Source: Ferruginibacter sp. | GTDB lineage: Bacteria; Bacteroidota; Bacteroidia; Chitinophagales; Chitinophagaceae | Assembly: GCA_030831945.1 (NCBI GenBank) | Contig: JAURKC010000032.1 | Span: 1-64,000 of the forward strand | Direction: 5' to 3' | Length of the DNA: 64,000 nucleotides | Part shown: piece by piece, positions 38,111 through 46,816 of the stretch | Layout of the letters: each line of letters starts with the position of its first letter | How positions within the stretch are numbered: position 1 is the first letter of the stretch | Notes under the pieces: model-generated | What the model saw: the letters and a program-made list of their open reading frames with translations, nothing else | Databases searched by the model: none | Told to the model about the DNA's origin: nothing | Made by a program: the position numbers and the translations under genes

Positions 38111-38509
38111 CTAGTAAATATTACATAAAATTTCTCCACCCACATTCTGAGACTTAGCTTCCTTATCAGTCATTACACCCTTAGAGGTTGAGATGATTGA
38201 AATACCTAAACCATTTTTCACACGCTTGAACTCTTCTGGTTTTGCGTAAGTACGTAAACCCGGACGAGATACTCTTTCCAAACTCTGTATAACAGGTAAT
38301 TTGGTAGTTGCATCATACTTCAATGCGATTTTGATAATGCCTTGTTTGCTATCATCTTCAAATTTATACTTAAGGATATACCCCTTATCGTACAAAATTT
38401 CAGTCATGCGCTTCTTTAAATTGGAAGCAGGTATTTCAACGATACGATGATTAGCCATTTGGGCGTTACGTATTCTTGTTAGAAAATCTGCTATCGGATC
38501 AGTAACCAT
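38111..38509 (-). CDS. rpsH: 30S ribosomal protein S8
   Basis: 132 aa from the ATG at 38507-38509 (MVTDPIADFLTRIRNAQ), the family start. The frame is open 32 codons further (38605) but that stretch is AT-rich leader with no homology expected. It ends RVKNGLGISIISTSKGVMTDKEAKSQNVGGEILCNIY, the S8 C-terminal domain that binds 16S helix 21. In E. coli S8 also represses the spc operon by binding its mRNA; whether this holds here is not visible. Confidence 0.96.
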   Translation of the reverse strand: MVTDPIADFLTRIRNAQMANHRIVEIPASNLKKRMTEILYDKGYILKYKFEDDSKQGIIKIALKYDATTKLPVIQSLERVSRPGLRTYAKPEEFKRVKNGLGISIISTSKGVMTDKEAKSQNVGGEILCNIY

Positions 38510-38623
38510 TGTTATTTCAATTAGTTGATTAATAAATATTTCAATGCGATATCCAATGATATCAAAAACTTGATATTCTATAGGGTTAAATGGGAATCTA
38601 ATCACTCACCAACCCTTATCGAA

Positions 38624-38893
38624 TTACCAGCTCGCTTTAGTTACACCTGGTATTTTACCTTCCAGTGCCATGTCTCTAAACATATTTCTGGAAAGAGCGA
38701 AATGCCTCATATAACCTCTAGGACGACCAGTAATTTTGCAACGATTTTTTAATCTTACAGGTGATGCATTCTTTGGAAGTAAGTCCAAAGCAGCATAATC
38801 ACCAGCTGCTTTTAAAGCGGCCCTTTTTTCGGCATACTTAGCGACCATTACTTCACGCTTTCTCTGCCTGGCTTCAATTGATTTTTTTGCCAT
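38624..38893 (-). CDS. rpsN: 30S ribosomal protein S14 (zinc-free form)
   Basis: 89 aa. [41 protein letters not shown] is the S14 C-terminal core. The paired CxxC zinc motifs of the short form are lacking; only one Cys is present, so this is the longer zinc-independent (C-) type. Located between rplE (14 nt away) and rpsH, the usual spc position. Confidence 0.96.
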   Translation of the reverse strand: MAKKSIEARQRKREVMVAKYAEKRAALKAAGDYAALDLLPKNASPVRLKNRCKITGRPRGYMRHFALSRNMFRDMALEGKIPGVTKASW

Positions 38894-38907
38894 GTTATAT
38901 TATGTAT

Positions 38908-39474
38908 TTACTTTTTAATGTTTTTAAAAGGCATTCCTAATTCCTTCAATAACTCATATGCCTCTTCGTTTGTACCTGCAGTAGTCACAAAAGTGATATC
39001 CATACCAGTAATTTTATTTACTTTATCAATATCAATTTCAGGAAAAATGATCTGCTCAGTGATACCCAAAGTGTAATTTCCACGGCCATCAAATGATTTA
39101 TCATTGATTCCTTTGAAATCACGCACACGTGGTAAAGAAACTGAAACGAAGCGATCAAGAAATTCAAACATCTTTACTCCGCGTAGCGTAACTCTTGCCC
39201 CAATAGGCATTGCTTTACGCAACTTAAAGTTGGAGATATCTTTCTTACTCATAGTAGCAACTGCTTTTTGACCAGTAATCGTTGATAACTCTTCAACAGC
39301 AATGTCTACTAATTTTTTATCTGCAACAGCGCCATTTACACCACGATTTAAACAAATCTTGGTTAATTTAGGTGCTTGCATTACGGTTTTATAACCGAAT
39401 TTTTTCATTAAAGCAGGTACCACATCCTTGGTGTACTTGTCTGCTAATCTTGGAGTGTAAGTTGTTGTACTCAT
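38908..39474 (-). CDS. rplE: 50S ribosomal protein L5
   Basis: 188 aa. [39 protein letters not shown] is the N-terminal signature; [35 protein letters not shown] and [24 protein letters not shown] complete the fold. L5 binds 5S rRNA and contacts P-site tRNA. Its ATG overlaps the rplX stop by one base (TAATG), pointing to translational coupling. Confidence 0.97.
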   Translation of the reverse strand: MSTTTYTPRLADKYTKDVVPALMKKFGYKTVMQAPKLTKICLNRGVNGAVADKKLVDIAVEELSTITGQKAVATMSKKDISNFKLRKAMPIGARVTLRGVKMFEFLDRFVSVSLPRVRDFKGINDKSFDGRGNYTLGITEQIIFPEIDIDKVNKITGMDITFVTTAGTNEEAYELLKELGMPFKNIKK

Positions 39475-39812
39475 TATTTTATAACCTCCCCTGATTTTTT
39501 AGATACTCTAATTAATTTACCTTCTTCCCTGCTACGTGTAACTTTAGTAGGTCCGCCGGTTTTTGCATCCCAAAGCATAACGTTGGAAATAGCGATAGGC
39601 GCTTCAATTTTAACGATACCACCTTTGGTGTTTTGTGAGGTTGGTTTAGTATGCTTGGTTACGATGTTAACACCTTCTACCAACACACGTTGTTTGTCCA
39701 AAATCACTTCCAACACTTTACGAGGCTTTTTAAGATCCTTGTCTTCGCCGGTAATAACGACTACGTTATCGCCTTTTTTAATGTTGAACTTGGGTTTAAA
39801 TCTTGTACTCAT
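39474..39812 (-). CDS. rplX: 50S ribosomal protein L24
   Basis: 112 aa. The KOW motif is visible in [46 protein letters not shown], and [29 protein letters not shown] gives the family centre. L24 initiates large-subunit assembly at the 5' end of 23S rRNA. Stop overlaps the rplE start by one base. Starts 97 nt after rplN. Confidence 0.97.
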   Translation of the reverse strand: MSTRFKPKFNIKKGDNVVVITGEDKDLKKPRKVLEVILDKQRVLVEGVNIVTKHTKPTSQNTKGGIVKIEAPIAISNVMLWDAKTGGPTKVTRSREEGKLIRVSKKSGEVIK

Positions 39813-39909
39813 TTTATTATTGCGCCCTTCGGCTTTTTTTCTTATTGAAACTTAATATGTCAATGAAAAATAAACAGTCTTTTTAGACCATTCATAATTG
39901 ACTATTTAC

Positions 39910-40278
39910 TTACAGCACTTCTGGAGCAAGTGAAATAATCTTCATATACCCTTTATCACGTAACTCTCTAGCCACTGGTCCAAAAATACGGGTACCTCTT
40001 GGTTCGTCAGAATTGTTTAACAACACTACTGCATTGTCATCAAAACGGATATATGAACCATCCTTACGACGTAATTTATTTACTGTTCTTACAATAACGG
40101 CTTTGCTTACTGTTCCTTTTTTAATACCACCGTTTGGGGTAGCATCTTTTACAGTAACTACAATCTTGTCGCCAATTTTAGCATAATCTTGTCCAGAGTT
40201 ACCCAACACACGAATACACAATACCTCTTTAGCTCCACTGTTATCTGCTACGTTCAATCTGCTTTCTTGCTGAATCAT
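39910..40278 (-). CDS. rplN: 50S ribosomal protein L14
   Basis: 122 aa, exact family length. [29 protein letters not shown] at the start, [22 protein letters not shown] and [44 protein letters not shown] at the end are near-invariant. L14 forms an intersubunit bridge. Flanked by rpsQ (103 nt upstream) and rplX. Confidence 0.98.
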   Translation of the reverse strand: MIQQESRLNVADNSGAKEVLCIRVLGNSGQDYAKIGDKIVVTVKDATPNGGIKKGTVSKAVIVRTVNKLRRKDGSYIRFDDNAVVLLNNSDEPRGTRIFGPVARELRDKGYMKIISLAPEVL

Positions 40279-40381
40279 TTTTTTTAGCTTTTAGCTTAAT
40301 GCTGTTTATTTTTTTAAACAGCGAATGTATTTTAAATCCTTACTAACTACTATAGCTAAACGCTTATAGCGCTTGCATTGA

Positions 40382-40657
40382 TTATTTTACTTTTTCAATT
40401 ACTTCTACTAGTCTCCAGCGCTTGGTCTTGCTGATTGGACGAGTTTCCATGATCCTTACAGTATCTCCAATACTACACTCATTCTTTTCATCATGCGCAT
40501 GAAATTTGGTAGACTTCTTTACGAATTTACCATAAAGCGGATGCTTTACTTTTCTTTCAACTTTCACGGTGATAGACTTATCACCCTTATTACTGGTAAC
40601 TACTCCAGCTTTCGTTTTACGCAAGTTTCTTTCAACTGTTGTTACTACTTCGCTCAT
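40382..40657 (-). CDS. rpsQ: 30S ribosomal protein S17
   Basis: 91 aa. [48 protein letters not shown] is the OB-fold core, followed by [28 protein letters not shown]. An early-binding small-subunit protein at the 5' domain of 16S rRNA. Starts 22 nt after rpmC. Confidence 0.97.
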   Translation of the reverse strand: MSEVVTTVERNLRKTKAGVVTSNKGDKSITVKVERKVKHPLYGKFVKKSTKFHAHDEKNECSIGDTVRIMETRPISKTKRWRLVEVIEKVK

Positions 40658-40679
40658 TGTTGCAAAATTTATGGTTTGA

Positions 40680-40889
40680 TTATAAACCTAGTTCTAGAGT
40701 TCTTAATGCTGTTTTTAAACGGGCAATATCTCTGCGTAATAAACGCATGCTAACTGGATTCTCCAATGGAGTAATACTGTGAGCAAAAGATACTTTTTTT
40801 AGACGTAATTCATCTTCAGCGATTTTAGCTTTCAATTCATCCTTGCCTAATCCTTTAATACTCGTTGAAAAATCTACTTTCTTTGACAT
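40680..40889 (-). CDS. rpmC: 50S ribosomal protein L29
   Basis: 69 aa, two long helices: [51 protein letters not shown]. It sits by the exit tunnel, where it helps dock trigger factor and SRP. The 9-nt unit TTTTCAAAT is repeated three times just upstream of its start (40898-40923). Confidence 0.95.
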   Translation of the reverse strand: MSKKVDFSTSIKGLGKDELKAKIAEDELRLKKVSFAHSITPLENPVSMRLLRRDIARLKTALRTLELGL

Positions 40890-40897
40890 TGTATTCT

Positions 40898-40923
40898 AAT
40901 TTGAAAATTTGAAAATTTGAAAA
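40898..40923 (-). repeat. Tandem TTTTCAAAT microsatellite upstream of rpmC
   Basis: On the minus strand three consecutive copies of TTTTCAAAT lie 8 nt before the rpmC ATG. Imperfect relatives occur at 44306-44345 (before rplW) and 41401-41418 (before rplP). An unstructured A/U-rich leader may favour initiation without a Shine-Dalgarno sequence. Confidence 0.6.
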
Positions 40924-40976
40924 CCGGAAGGTTGAACTTTATTTTGAACTACTTTTCCAATTCTCTCATTTGCTCA

Positions 40977-41396
40977 TTATGCTTGATAATCTCTTCTAAC
41001 AATAAACTTAACTGCAATCGGCAATTTTTGAGCAGCTAATTCAAATGCTTCTTTTGCGGTTTGCAATGAAACACCATCTGCCTCAAATAAAATGCGACCT
41101 GGTTCAACTACTGCAGCCCAATACTCAGGGTTACCTTTACCTTTACCCATCCTTACTTCAGCTGGCTTTTTAGTAATCGGCTTGTCAGGAAAAATTCTAA
41201 TCCAAACATTTCCTTCCCTTTTCATATGACGCGTCATAGCCTGACGAGCACTCTCAATCTGCCGGTTCGTTAACCAAATAGGTTCTAGTGCCTTCAAACC
41301 AAATGAACCAAACGCAATGGTTGTACCCCTTTTTGCTGTTTCTCTGATTCGGCCCTTCTGTGCCTTTCTATGTTTTGCTCTTTTCGGTTGTAACAT
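40977..41396 (-). CDS. rplP: 50S ribosomal protein L16
   Basis: 139 aa from the ATG at 41394-41396 ([17 protein letters not shown]), the family start; eight extra upstream codons in the open frame are not typical. [52 protein letters not shown] and [20 protein letters not shown] cover the core that contacts A- and P-site tRNA. Arg at the RMGKGKG loop, the hydroxylated site in some bacteria, is present. Confidence 0.97.
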   Translation of the reverse strand: MLQPKRAKHRKAQKGRIRETAKRGTTIAFGSFGLKALEPIWLTNRQIESARQAMTRHMKREGNVWIRIFPDKPITKKPAEVRMGKGKGNPEYWAAVVEPGRILFEADGVSLQTAKEAFELAAQKLPIAVKFIVRRDYQA

Positions 41397-41473
41397 TTCT
41401 AATAATTTGAAAATTCTCAATTCCGTATTTTCTCTTTCGAGTCGCTACGTTATTTTCTCATTGGTTAAATTAA

Positions 41474-42286
41474 TTATCTTCTTCCCCCACCAGCTGCTCC
41501 ACCACCACTGCGGCCACCGCCTCTTCTATCTCCACCTGCTCCACCACCACGTCTGTCATCTCTTCTGTCTCCACCACCGCGGTTCTCAAATCCTCCTCTT
41601 TCTGGTGCACCTTCTTTTCCACCACCTGCTAAAATATTAGGGTTAAGATCTCTCTTCGCTAAAACTTCACCCTTACAAATCCAAACTTTAATACCAATCT
41701 TTCCGTAAACAGTTTGTGCAAAAACATTCGCATAATCTATATCCATACGTAAAGTATGCAATGGAGTTCTTCCTTGTTTGATTTCCTCACTACGAGCAAT
41801 TTCAGCACCACCTAAACGGCCACCTACTCTTACTTTAATTCCTTCAGCTCCCATTCTTAATGCTGAAGCGATTGACATTTTTACCGCACGCTTAAAGTTG
41901 ATCCTTCCTTCTAATTGACGAGCAATCGTATCTGCTACAATTTGAGCATCTAATTCAGGACGACGGATTTCCAAAATATTAATTTGAACATCATCTTTAC
42001 CGGTCAATTTCTTTAACTCTTCTTTGATTCTATCAACCTCTCCACCACCTTTACCAATAATGATACCTGGCTTAGAAGTATGGATAGTAACAATCAGTTT
42101 GTTAAGCGTACGCTCAATAACGATTTTAGATATACCACCTTTGTTGATACGAGCATTCAAATAAGTTCTGATCTTATGATCTTCGATTAGTTTGTTGCCG
42201 AAATCTTTTTTATGTGCATACCAATTACTGTCCCATCCACGGATGATTCCTAGTCTGATACCAATCGGATTTGTTTTCTGACCCAT
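41474..42286 (-). CDS. rpsC: 30S ribosomal protein S3 with Gly/Arg-rich C-terminal tail
   Basis: 270 aa. The first roughly 215 residues are standard S3: [23 protein letters not shown], the KH domain with [20 protein letters not shown], and the C-terminal domain [22 protein letters not shown] ... [16 protein letters not shown]. The last roughly 48 residues (from about 222) are a low-complexity RGG-type tail ([28 protein letters not shown]). S3 lines the mRNA entry channel and has helicase activity with S4 and S5; an arginine-rich tail there could contact incoming mRNA. The tail is unusual in length but in frame and ends at a normal stop. Confidence 0.97.
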   Translation of the reverse strand: MGQKTNPIGIRLGIIRGWDSNWYAHKKDFGNKLIEDHKIRTYLNARINKGGISKIVIERTLNKLIVTIHTSKPGIIIGKGGGEVDRIKEELKKLTGKDDVQINILEIRRPELDAQIVADTIARQLEGRINFKRAVKMSIASALRMGAEGIKVRVGGRLGGAEIARSEEIKQGRTPLHTLRMDIDYANVFAQTVYGKIGIKVWICKGEVLAKRDLNPNILAGGGKEGAPERGGFENRGGGDRRDDRRGGGAGGDRRGGGRSGGGAAGGGRR

Positions 42287-42316
42287 ATTGTTGATTAATT
42301 CGTTTTAATTAATTGA

Positions 42317-42661
42317 TTAACTTTTGCTATCTACGATTAAGGTTACATGATTGCTACGTTTGCGAACACGGTAACCACGACCTTGCGGTGCGGGACGCAT
42401 ACGCTTGATCACTCTTCCACAATCCACCATGATGGTCTTAACCACCAATTTGGCATCTTCTGGTTTTACTCCTGTATTCTTTTGCTCCCAATTATTGATC
42501 GCACTCTTTAATAATTTGAATAAAGGTTCAGACGGATGTTTTGTACTGAATTGTAAAACTCCCAAAGCCTTTTCAACTTCCATTCCACGTATCAAATCAA
42601 CCAGTAAACGCATTTTACGTGGTGATGTTGGATAATCGTTAAGTTTAGCTACTGCTTCCAT
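42317..42661 (-). CDS. rplV: 50S ribosomal protein L22
   Basis: 114 aa. [35 protein letters not shown] at the N-terminus and the tunnel-lining hairpin [28 protein letters not shown] are clear. The beta-hairpin reaches the exit tunnel, where macrolide resistance changes occur; no insertion is seen. Starts 83 nt after rpsS. Confidence 0.97.
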   Translation of the reverse strand: MEAVAKLNDYPTSPRKMRLLVDLIRGMEVEKALGVLQFSTKHPSEPLFKLLKSAINNWEQKNTGVKPEDAKLVVKTIMVDCGRVIKRMRPAPQGRGYRVRKRSNHVTLIVDSKS

Positions 42662-42744
42662 TTTTTAAATGTATTTGTTGTTTATCGTCTATTGTTTGCC
42701 GCTGAAAATTTTTCAATTCCAAACGCTAAACTATCCACTACTTA

Positions 42745-43017
42745 TTAAGATATCTTTTTACTTGAGTGACCTCTAAAATTTCTTGTCGGTGCAAATTCAC
42801 CTAATTTATGTCCTACCATAAATTCTGTAACATAAACAGGAATAAATTTATTTCCATTATGAACAGCTAAGGTATGTCCAACGAAATCAGGCGTTATAGT
42901 TGAACGACGACTCCATGTTTTAATTACACCTTTTTTGTTTTTACCATCATTAATAGCAGCAACCTTTTCTTCAAGATTTGCATCTACATAAGGACCTTTT
43001 TTTACCGAACGAGCCAT
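42745..43017 (-). CDS. rpsS: 30S ribosomal protein S19
   Basis: 90 aa. [23 protein letters not shown] and [52 protein letters not shown] are near-invariant S19 sequence. It binds the 3' domain of 16S rRNA with S13 at the head of the small subunit. Starts 60 nt after rplB. Confidence 0.98.
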   Translation of the reverse strand: MARSVKKGPYVDANLEEKVAAINDGKNKKGVIKTWSRRSTITPDFVGHTLAVHNGNKFIPVYVTEFMVGHKLGEFAPTRNFRGHSSKKIS

Positions 43018-43077
43018 AGTGTTATTTTTTTTGTTGATTCCCCCAATTGTTCATCGGAGTATTTTAACAATGATTAA

Positions 43078-43920
43078 TTATTTGTTACTTATTTTCTTTC
43101 CGTTTTTCCTTTGGATAATCATCTTATCAGATCCCTTACCTCTTGTACGAGTAACTTGTCCTTTTGCATACTTACCAGTACGGCTACGTGGGTGACCTCC
43201 TGATGCTCTACCTTCACCACCTCCCATCGGATGATCCACCGGATTCATCGCAACAGCTCTAGTTCTTGGTCTAACACCTTTCCATCTATTTCTACCTGCT
43301 TTACCTGCACTCTCCAAATTATGATCGCTGTTACTTACCACACCTACGGTTGCATAACAATTGATTAATACTTTTCTTAACTCACCACTAGGCATTTTTA
43401 AAATACCATATTTTTCTTCCTTATTCGATAACTGAGCACTACCGCCAGCACTACGAACTAATTTACCACCCTGGCCTGGTTGCATTTCAATATTGTGCAC
43501 CATGGTACCCAAAGGCATAAATTTCAATTGCAAAGCATTGCCTAATTCTGGAGCTACATCATCACCACTTAAAACAGTAGCGCCAACTTGCAAACCATTC
43601 GGAGCAATGATATAACGCTTTTCACCATCTACATAATTCAACAAAGCAATAAATGCAGTACGATTTGGATCATACTCGATGCTCTTAACTACAGCAGGAA
43701 TATTTTTCTTATCTCTTTTGAAATCAATTAAACGGTACATGGTTTTGTTTCCACCACCCATATAGCGCATTGATCTTCTACCTTGTGAGTTACGACCAGC
43801 TGTATTCTTTTGCGGTTCAAGCAAAGATTTTTCAGGAACGTTGGTAGTAATTTCTGCATACGCATTACCAATTCTCCATCTTGTACCTGCTGTGGTCGGT
43901 TTGTATTTTCTAAGTGCCAT
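43078..43920 (-). CDS. rplB: 50S ribosomal protein L2
   Basis: 280 aa. [35 protein letters not shown] and the C-terminal peptidyl-transferase region [45 protein letters not shown] are diagnostic; the conserved catalytic-site His lies in [11 protein letters not shown] primary-binding protein needed for subunit joining. Between rplW and rpsS, in S10-operon order. Confidence 0.98.
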   Translation of the reverse strand: MALRKYKPTTAGTRWRIGNAYAEITTNVPEKSLLEPQKNTAGRNSQGRRSMRYMGGGNKTMYRLIDFKRDKKNIPAVVKSIEYDPNRTAFIALLNYVDGEKRYIIAPNGLQVGATVLSGDDVAPELGNALQLKFMPLGTMVHNIEMQPGQGGKLVRSAGGSAQLSNKEEKYGILKMPSGELRKVLINCYATVGVVSNSDHNLESAGKAGRNRWKGVRPRTRAVAMNPVDHPMGGGEGRASGGHPRSRTGKYAKGQVTRTRGKGSDKMIIQRKNGKKISNK

Positions 43921-43998
43921 TTTTTATATTTTTATTCAACTTTTGCGGCAGCTGATGCCATTCGTTAATAATTACTTTTTTTACTCTTTCGCTTGATA

Positions 43999-44298
43999 CT
44001 AAACAGTTCCGTAAAGATCAATTGATTCGCCTTCTGCTATCGTAACATAAGCTTTTTTCTTAGCAGGCTTGCGACCAGTCACTACGCCAGCTTTGGTATT
44101 TCTTGATTTTGCTTTACCTGGCATAACTGCTGTATTAACATCAATTACCTGTACGCCATAAAATGACTCTACCGCCTTTTTTATTTCAATCTTATTCGCT
44201 TTTCTGCCTACGATAAAAGCATAGCGATTCATTTTCTCTGTTTGCTTATTTATCTTTTCAGATAATACCGGCCTTACTAAAACTTCAGACAATTTCAT
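43999..44298 (-). CDS. rplW: 50S ribosomal protein L23
   Basis: 99 aa. VLVRPVLSEKINKQTEKMNRYAFIVGRKANKIEIKKAVESFYGVQVIDVNTAVMPGKAK is the family core. It sits at the exit tunnel mouth and docks trigger factor. An imperfect (A)TTTTCAAAT tract (44306-44345) precedes the start. Confidence 0.96.
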   Translation of the reverse strand: MKLSEVLVRPVLSEKINKQTEKMNRYAFIVGRKANKIEIKKAVESFYGVQVIDVNTAVMPGKAKSRNTKAGVVTGRKPAKKKAYVTIAEGESIDLYGTV

Positions 44299-44375
44299 GT
44301 CAATTAATTTGAAAATTTAAAAATTTGAAAATCTGAAAATTGAAATGATTCAATTCACTGATGCTCACATTTACT

Positions 44376-45008
44376 TTATGCTACTGCTTCTTCCTCAGAG
44401 AAAATCTTTGCTACACTTTCAGTAAAAACTAGCACGCTAGCATTTACGATATCATACGTATTTACATCGCTTAACAAAGTACCCTGTACTGAAGGGATAT
44501 TTCTCAAGCTTAGGTAAACATTCTCACTATCTTCAGGTAAAACAAACAATGTCTTTTTATCATTGATCTTTAAACTCTTTAAAATACCAGCAAATTGCTT
44601 TGATTTTGGAGCTTCCATCACTACATCTTCCACCACTACAATAGCATTTTCTTTAGCCTTGTAACTTAACGCGCTAATCTTAGCTAAATCTTTCACCTTA
44701 CGGTTCAATTTAAAATCATAGCTATGCGGCTTTGGTCCGAAAATAGTACCACCACCTTTATAAATAGGACTACGTAAATTACCTTTACGAGCACCACCAG
44801 TACCTTTTTGTTTTACTAGTTTCTTAGATGCACCATTCGCTTCCGCTCTAGTCTTTACCTTGTGCGTACCTTGACGTTGCGCAGCTAAGTATTGCTTAAC
44901 AGCCAAGTAAATAACATGGTTGTTAGGTTCTGCACCAAAAATTTCTTCAGGCAACTCAATGGTTCTTCCTGTTTTAGCGCCTTTTATATTTAAAATATCT
45001 ACTTGCAT
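44376..45008 (-). CDS. rplD: 50S ribosomal protein L4
   Basis: 210 aa. AAQRQGTHKVKTRAEANGASKKLVKQKGTGGARKGNLRSPIYKGGGTIFGPKPHSY is the extended tunnel loop; YDFKLNRKVKDLAKISALSYKA follows and the globular part ends in NTYDIVNASVLVFTESVAKI. In E. coli L4 autoregulates the S10 operon through its leader; no matching leader is recognised here. Starts 45 nt after rplC. Confidence 0.97.
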   Translation of the reverse strand: MQVDILNIKGAKTGRTIELPEEIFGAEPNNHVIYLAVKQYLAAQRQGTHKVKTRAEANGASKKLVKQKGTGGARKGNLRSPIYKGGGTIFGPKPHSYDFKLNRKVKDLAKISALSYKAKENAIVVVEDVVMEAPKSKQFAGILKSLKINDKKTLFVLPEDSENVYLSLRNIPSVQGTLLSDVNTYDIVNASVLVFTESVAKIFSEEEAVA

Positions 45009-45053
45009 GATTATTCAGATTAAAGTAGTGTTAAAAACAACTACAATGGTTAC

Positions 45054-45671
45054 TTACTTTTGAATTAAAACGATTGAACCGTTATGGCCTGGTACAGAAC
45101 CACTAACTAATATATAATTCTTCTCAGAAAATATTTTTACCACTTTCAATCCTTTCATTTTCACTCTATCTTGTCCCATACGACCACCCATTCTCATCCC
45201 TTTGAATACTCTAGAAGCATCGGATGAGTTACCGATAGATCCTGGAGCTCTAGAACGATCATGCTGACCATGAGACTGTCCGCCTACACCATGGAAACCA
45301 TGACGTTTTACAACACCTTGGAAACCTTTTCCTTTAGTAGTACCAACCACTTCAACACTATCGCCTTCGGCAAAAATGTCAACAGTGATAGATTCACCTA
45401 CCGCTTGGGTAAATTCGCAATCGCGTATTTCTTTAACTACTTTTTTAGGGGATGTCTGGGCTTTTGCGAAGTGATTTACTTCAGCCTTGATGGAGTGCTT
45501 TTCTTTCTTATCACCAAATGCAATTTGGAGTGCATTGTAACCGTCTGTTTCAACAGTTTTCTTTTGGGTGATTACACATGGACCTGCTTCAATGATCGTA
45601 ACAGCAGTTTGCTTACCTGTTGCGTCAAAGACACTGGTCATGCCAATTTTCTTTCCAATAATACTTTTCAT
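45054..45671 (-). CDS. rplC: 50S ribosomal protein L3
   Basis: 205 aa. SIIGKKIGMTSVFDATGKQTAVTIIEAGPCVITQKK at the start and KGFQGVVKRHGFHGVGGQSHGQHDRSRAPGSIGNSSDASRVFKGMRMGGRMGQ in the extension that reaches the peptidyl-transferase centre. The methylated Gln (E. coli Q150) corresponds to a Gln in this block. Starts 107 nt after rpsJ; the gap holds a hairpin. Confidence 0.97.
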   Translation of the reverse strand: MKSIIGKKIGMTSVFDATGKQTAVTIIEAGPCVITQKKTVETDGYNALQIAFGDKKEKHSIKAEVNHFAKAQTSPKKVVKEIRDCEFTQAVGESITVDIFAEGDSVEVVGTTKGKGFQGVVKRHGFHGVGGQSHGQHDRSRAPGSIGNSSDASRVFKGMRMGGRMGQDRVKMKGLKVVKIFSEKNYILVSGSVPGHNGSIVLIQK

Positions 45672-45750
45672 TGTATCTATTTTTTATCCAGCGCTCCGGT
45701 TAATAACGGAGTTAGATGTTCACTATTTTAATTCTAAGAACTAACCTTCT

Positions 45751-45777
45751 GCCTTTCCCGAATCACCGGGAAGGTTC
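45751..45777 (-). other. Hairpin between rpsJ and rplC
   Basis: CCTTTCCCG and CGGGAAGG are complementary around a 5-nt AATCA loop, just after the rpsJ stop. On the minus strand it is followed by AAAGGCAGAAGG, with no T-run. It could be a processing site or stability element in the operon mRNA. Confidence 0.5.
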
Positions 45778-45778
45778 A

Positions 45779-46084
45779 TTAGGCCTTAATCTCAACATCT
45801 ACACCACTTGGCAAATCCAACTTGCTCAGTGCATCCACTGTGCGGCTACTGCTAGTGTAAATGTCTAATAAACGTTTGTGTGTACACAATTGAAACTGCT
45901 CACGCGCTTTCTTGTTAACGTGAGGAGAACGTAATACAGTAAAAATTTTCTTATGCGTCGGTAAAGGAATAGGTCCTGTTACTACTGCACCGGTACTGCG
46001 TACCGTTTTTACGATTTTCTCAGCTGACTTATCAACCAGGTTGTGATCGTAAGACTGTAATTTGATTCTGATTCTCTGTGACAT
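45779..46084 (-). CDS. rpsJ: 30S ribosomal protein S10
   Basis: 101 aa. [75 protein letters not shown] is classic S10, also the NusE antitermination partner. It is the first gene of the S10-spc transcript that runs to secY. The promoter (46125-46156) lies 40 nt upstream. Confidence 0.98.
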   Translation of the reverse strand: MSQRIRIKLQSYDHNLVDKSAEKIVKTVRSTGAVVTGPIPLPTHKKIFTVLRSPHVNKKAREQFQLCTHKRLLDIYTSSSRTVDALSKLDLPSGVDVEIKA

Positions 46085-46124
46085 ATTTAAAGAACTTTAA
46101 ACTTTCGTTTTTTTTATTTGGAGT

Positions 46125-46156
46125 GCAAAGGTAAGGGGATGGTTTGAATTGGCAAA
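46125..46156 (-). promoter_or_regulatory. Promoter of the S10-spc ribosomal operon
   Basis: On the minus strand TTTG (46156-46153), 19 nt, then TACCTTTGC (46133-46125). Both elements and the spacing fit the Bacteroidota housekeeping promoter. Transcription would start about 30-35 nt before rpsJ. Confidence 0.75.
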
Positions 46157-46193
46157 GGGAAAATCGAAAGTTTTTTGAATATTTTCTCCTTTT

Positions 46194-46433
46194 TTATGAA
46201 AAATCAATCGAAACACAGGCTGAATAAGGGTTATCTACGCCAATTGGAAAGCCCATCAACCCCATAAAACATTGATTTTCAGAGCAAAATAGCCATAATA
46301 ACTCCTTTAATTTGCCATCAATCAAATCTTGGGCCAGGCAATTTGATACAATAGTTGTTTGACGCCATCGAATAAAAACTGCCAGAAATATTAAACAAAG
46401 CCGTAAAAAAACAATCCGCCAAGGCGAATACAC
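46194..46433 (-). other. Doubtful 79-aa open frame in a repeat-rich spacer
   Basis: An open frame with an odd composition (many Cys, Trp and Phe; LLWLFCSENQCFMGLMGF). It overlaps the diverged repeat remnant at 46360-46424 and has no promoter or operon context. It most likely is not translated. Confidence 0.2.
46360..46424. repeat. Diverged partial copy of the 206-bp dispersed repeat
   Basis: GACGCCATCGAATAAAAA, then CCAGAAAT and AGCCGTAAAAAAACAATC match the first 55-60 nt of the full copy at 46494 with about a dozen changes, in the same orientation. Confidence 0.6.
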
Positions 46434-46493
46434 AAACTTTAAAGCAACACCGTATTTTAATTTCGCATCAATAGAAAGTTGATCCTCAATCTG

Positions 46494-46699
46494 ACGCCCT
46501 CGAATAAAAAGTGCTAGAAATTTGAATTATCAGCCGTTAAAAAATCAAGGCTGTCTGAGCCAGTATACCTTTTGGAGTAGCCTGCTCTGCTGGCGAGTTC
46601 CTTGATTTTAGGCTGATATTTCAAATTTCAGCCTTTTTATTCGCAGGATTGATTTTTTTTGTTACTTTTTTGCATCAAGGCAAAAAAGTAAAAGCACTC
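46494..46699. repeat. 206-bp structured dispersed repeat, copy 1
   Basis: Nearly identical to 54435-54640, same length and orientation. Terminal inverted repeat AGTGCT (46510-46515) / AGCACT (46693-46698). Hairpin 1: GAAATTTGAA, TCAGCC and AAAATCAAGG (46517-46550) pair in order with CCTTGATTTT, GGCTGA and TTCAAATTTC (46600-46629), about 26 bp with small bulges and a 49-nt loop. Hairpin 2: TTACTTTTTTGC (46662-46673) with GCAAAAAAGTAA (46680-46691). No protein-coding frame is convincing. It could be a non-autonomous mobile element or a structured RNA/terminator. Located between fusA and rpsJ. Confidence 0.88.
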
Positions 46700-46728
46700 T
46701 ATTTCAAAAATAATTCTATAATAGATCC

Positions 46729-46763
46729 AAAAAAAACAAACCCCGTACCTGAGTACGGGGTCG
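46729..46763 (-). terminator. fusA terminator
   Basis: Stem ACCCCGTAC / GTACGGGGT (46740-46748, 46753-46761) with a 4-nt loop. On the minus strand it is followed by a long T-rich run. It lies 55 nt after the fusA stop. Confidence 0.9.
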
Positions 46764-46816
46764 AATTATAAATTGAAAATTGCTCTTTACCCCCAATCAA
46801 GGGCAAAAGACCAATA

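Noticed and set aside
45261..45731. 156-aa plus-strand open frame over rplC
   Set aside because: Antisense to a certain ribosomal gene, with Phe/Cys-rich low-quality sequence.
46680..46700. GCAAAAAAGTAA hairpin as a simple fusA terminator
   Set aside because: It belongs to the dispersed repeat, and fusA already has a separate strong terminator at 46729-46763.
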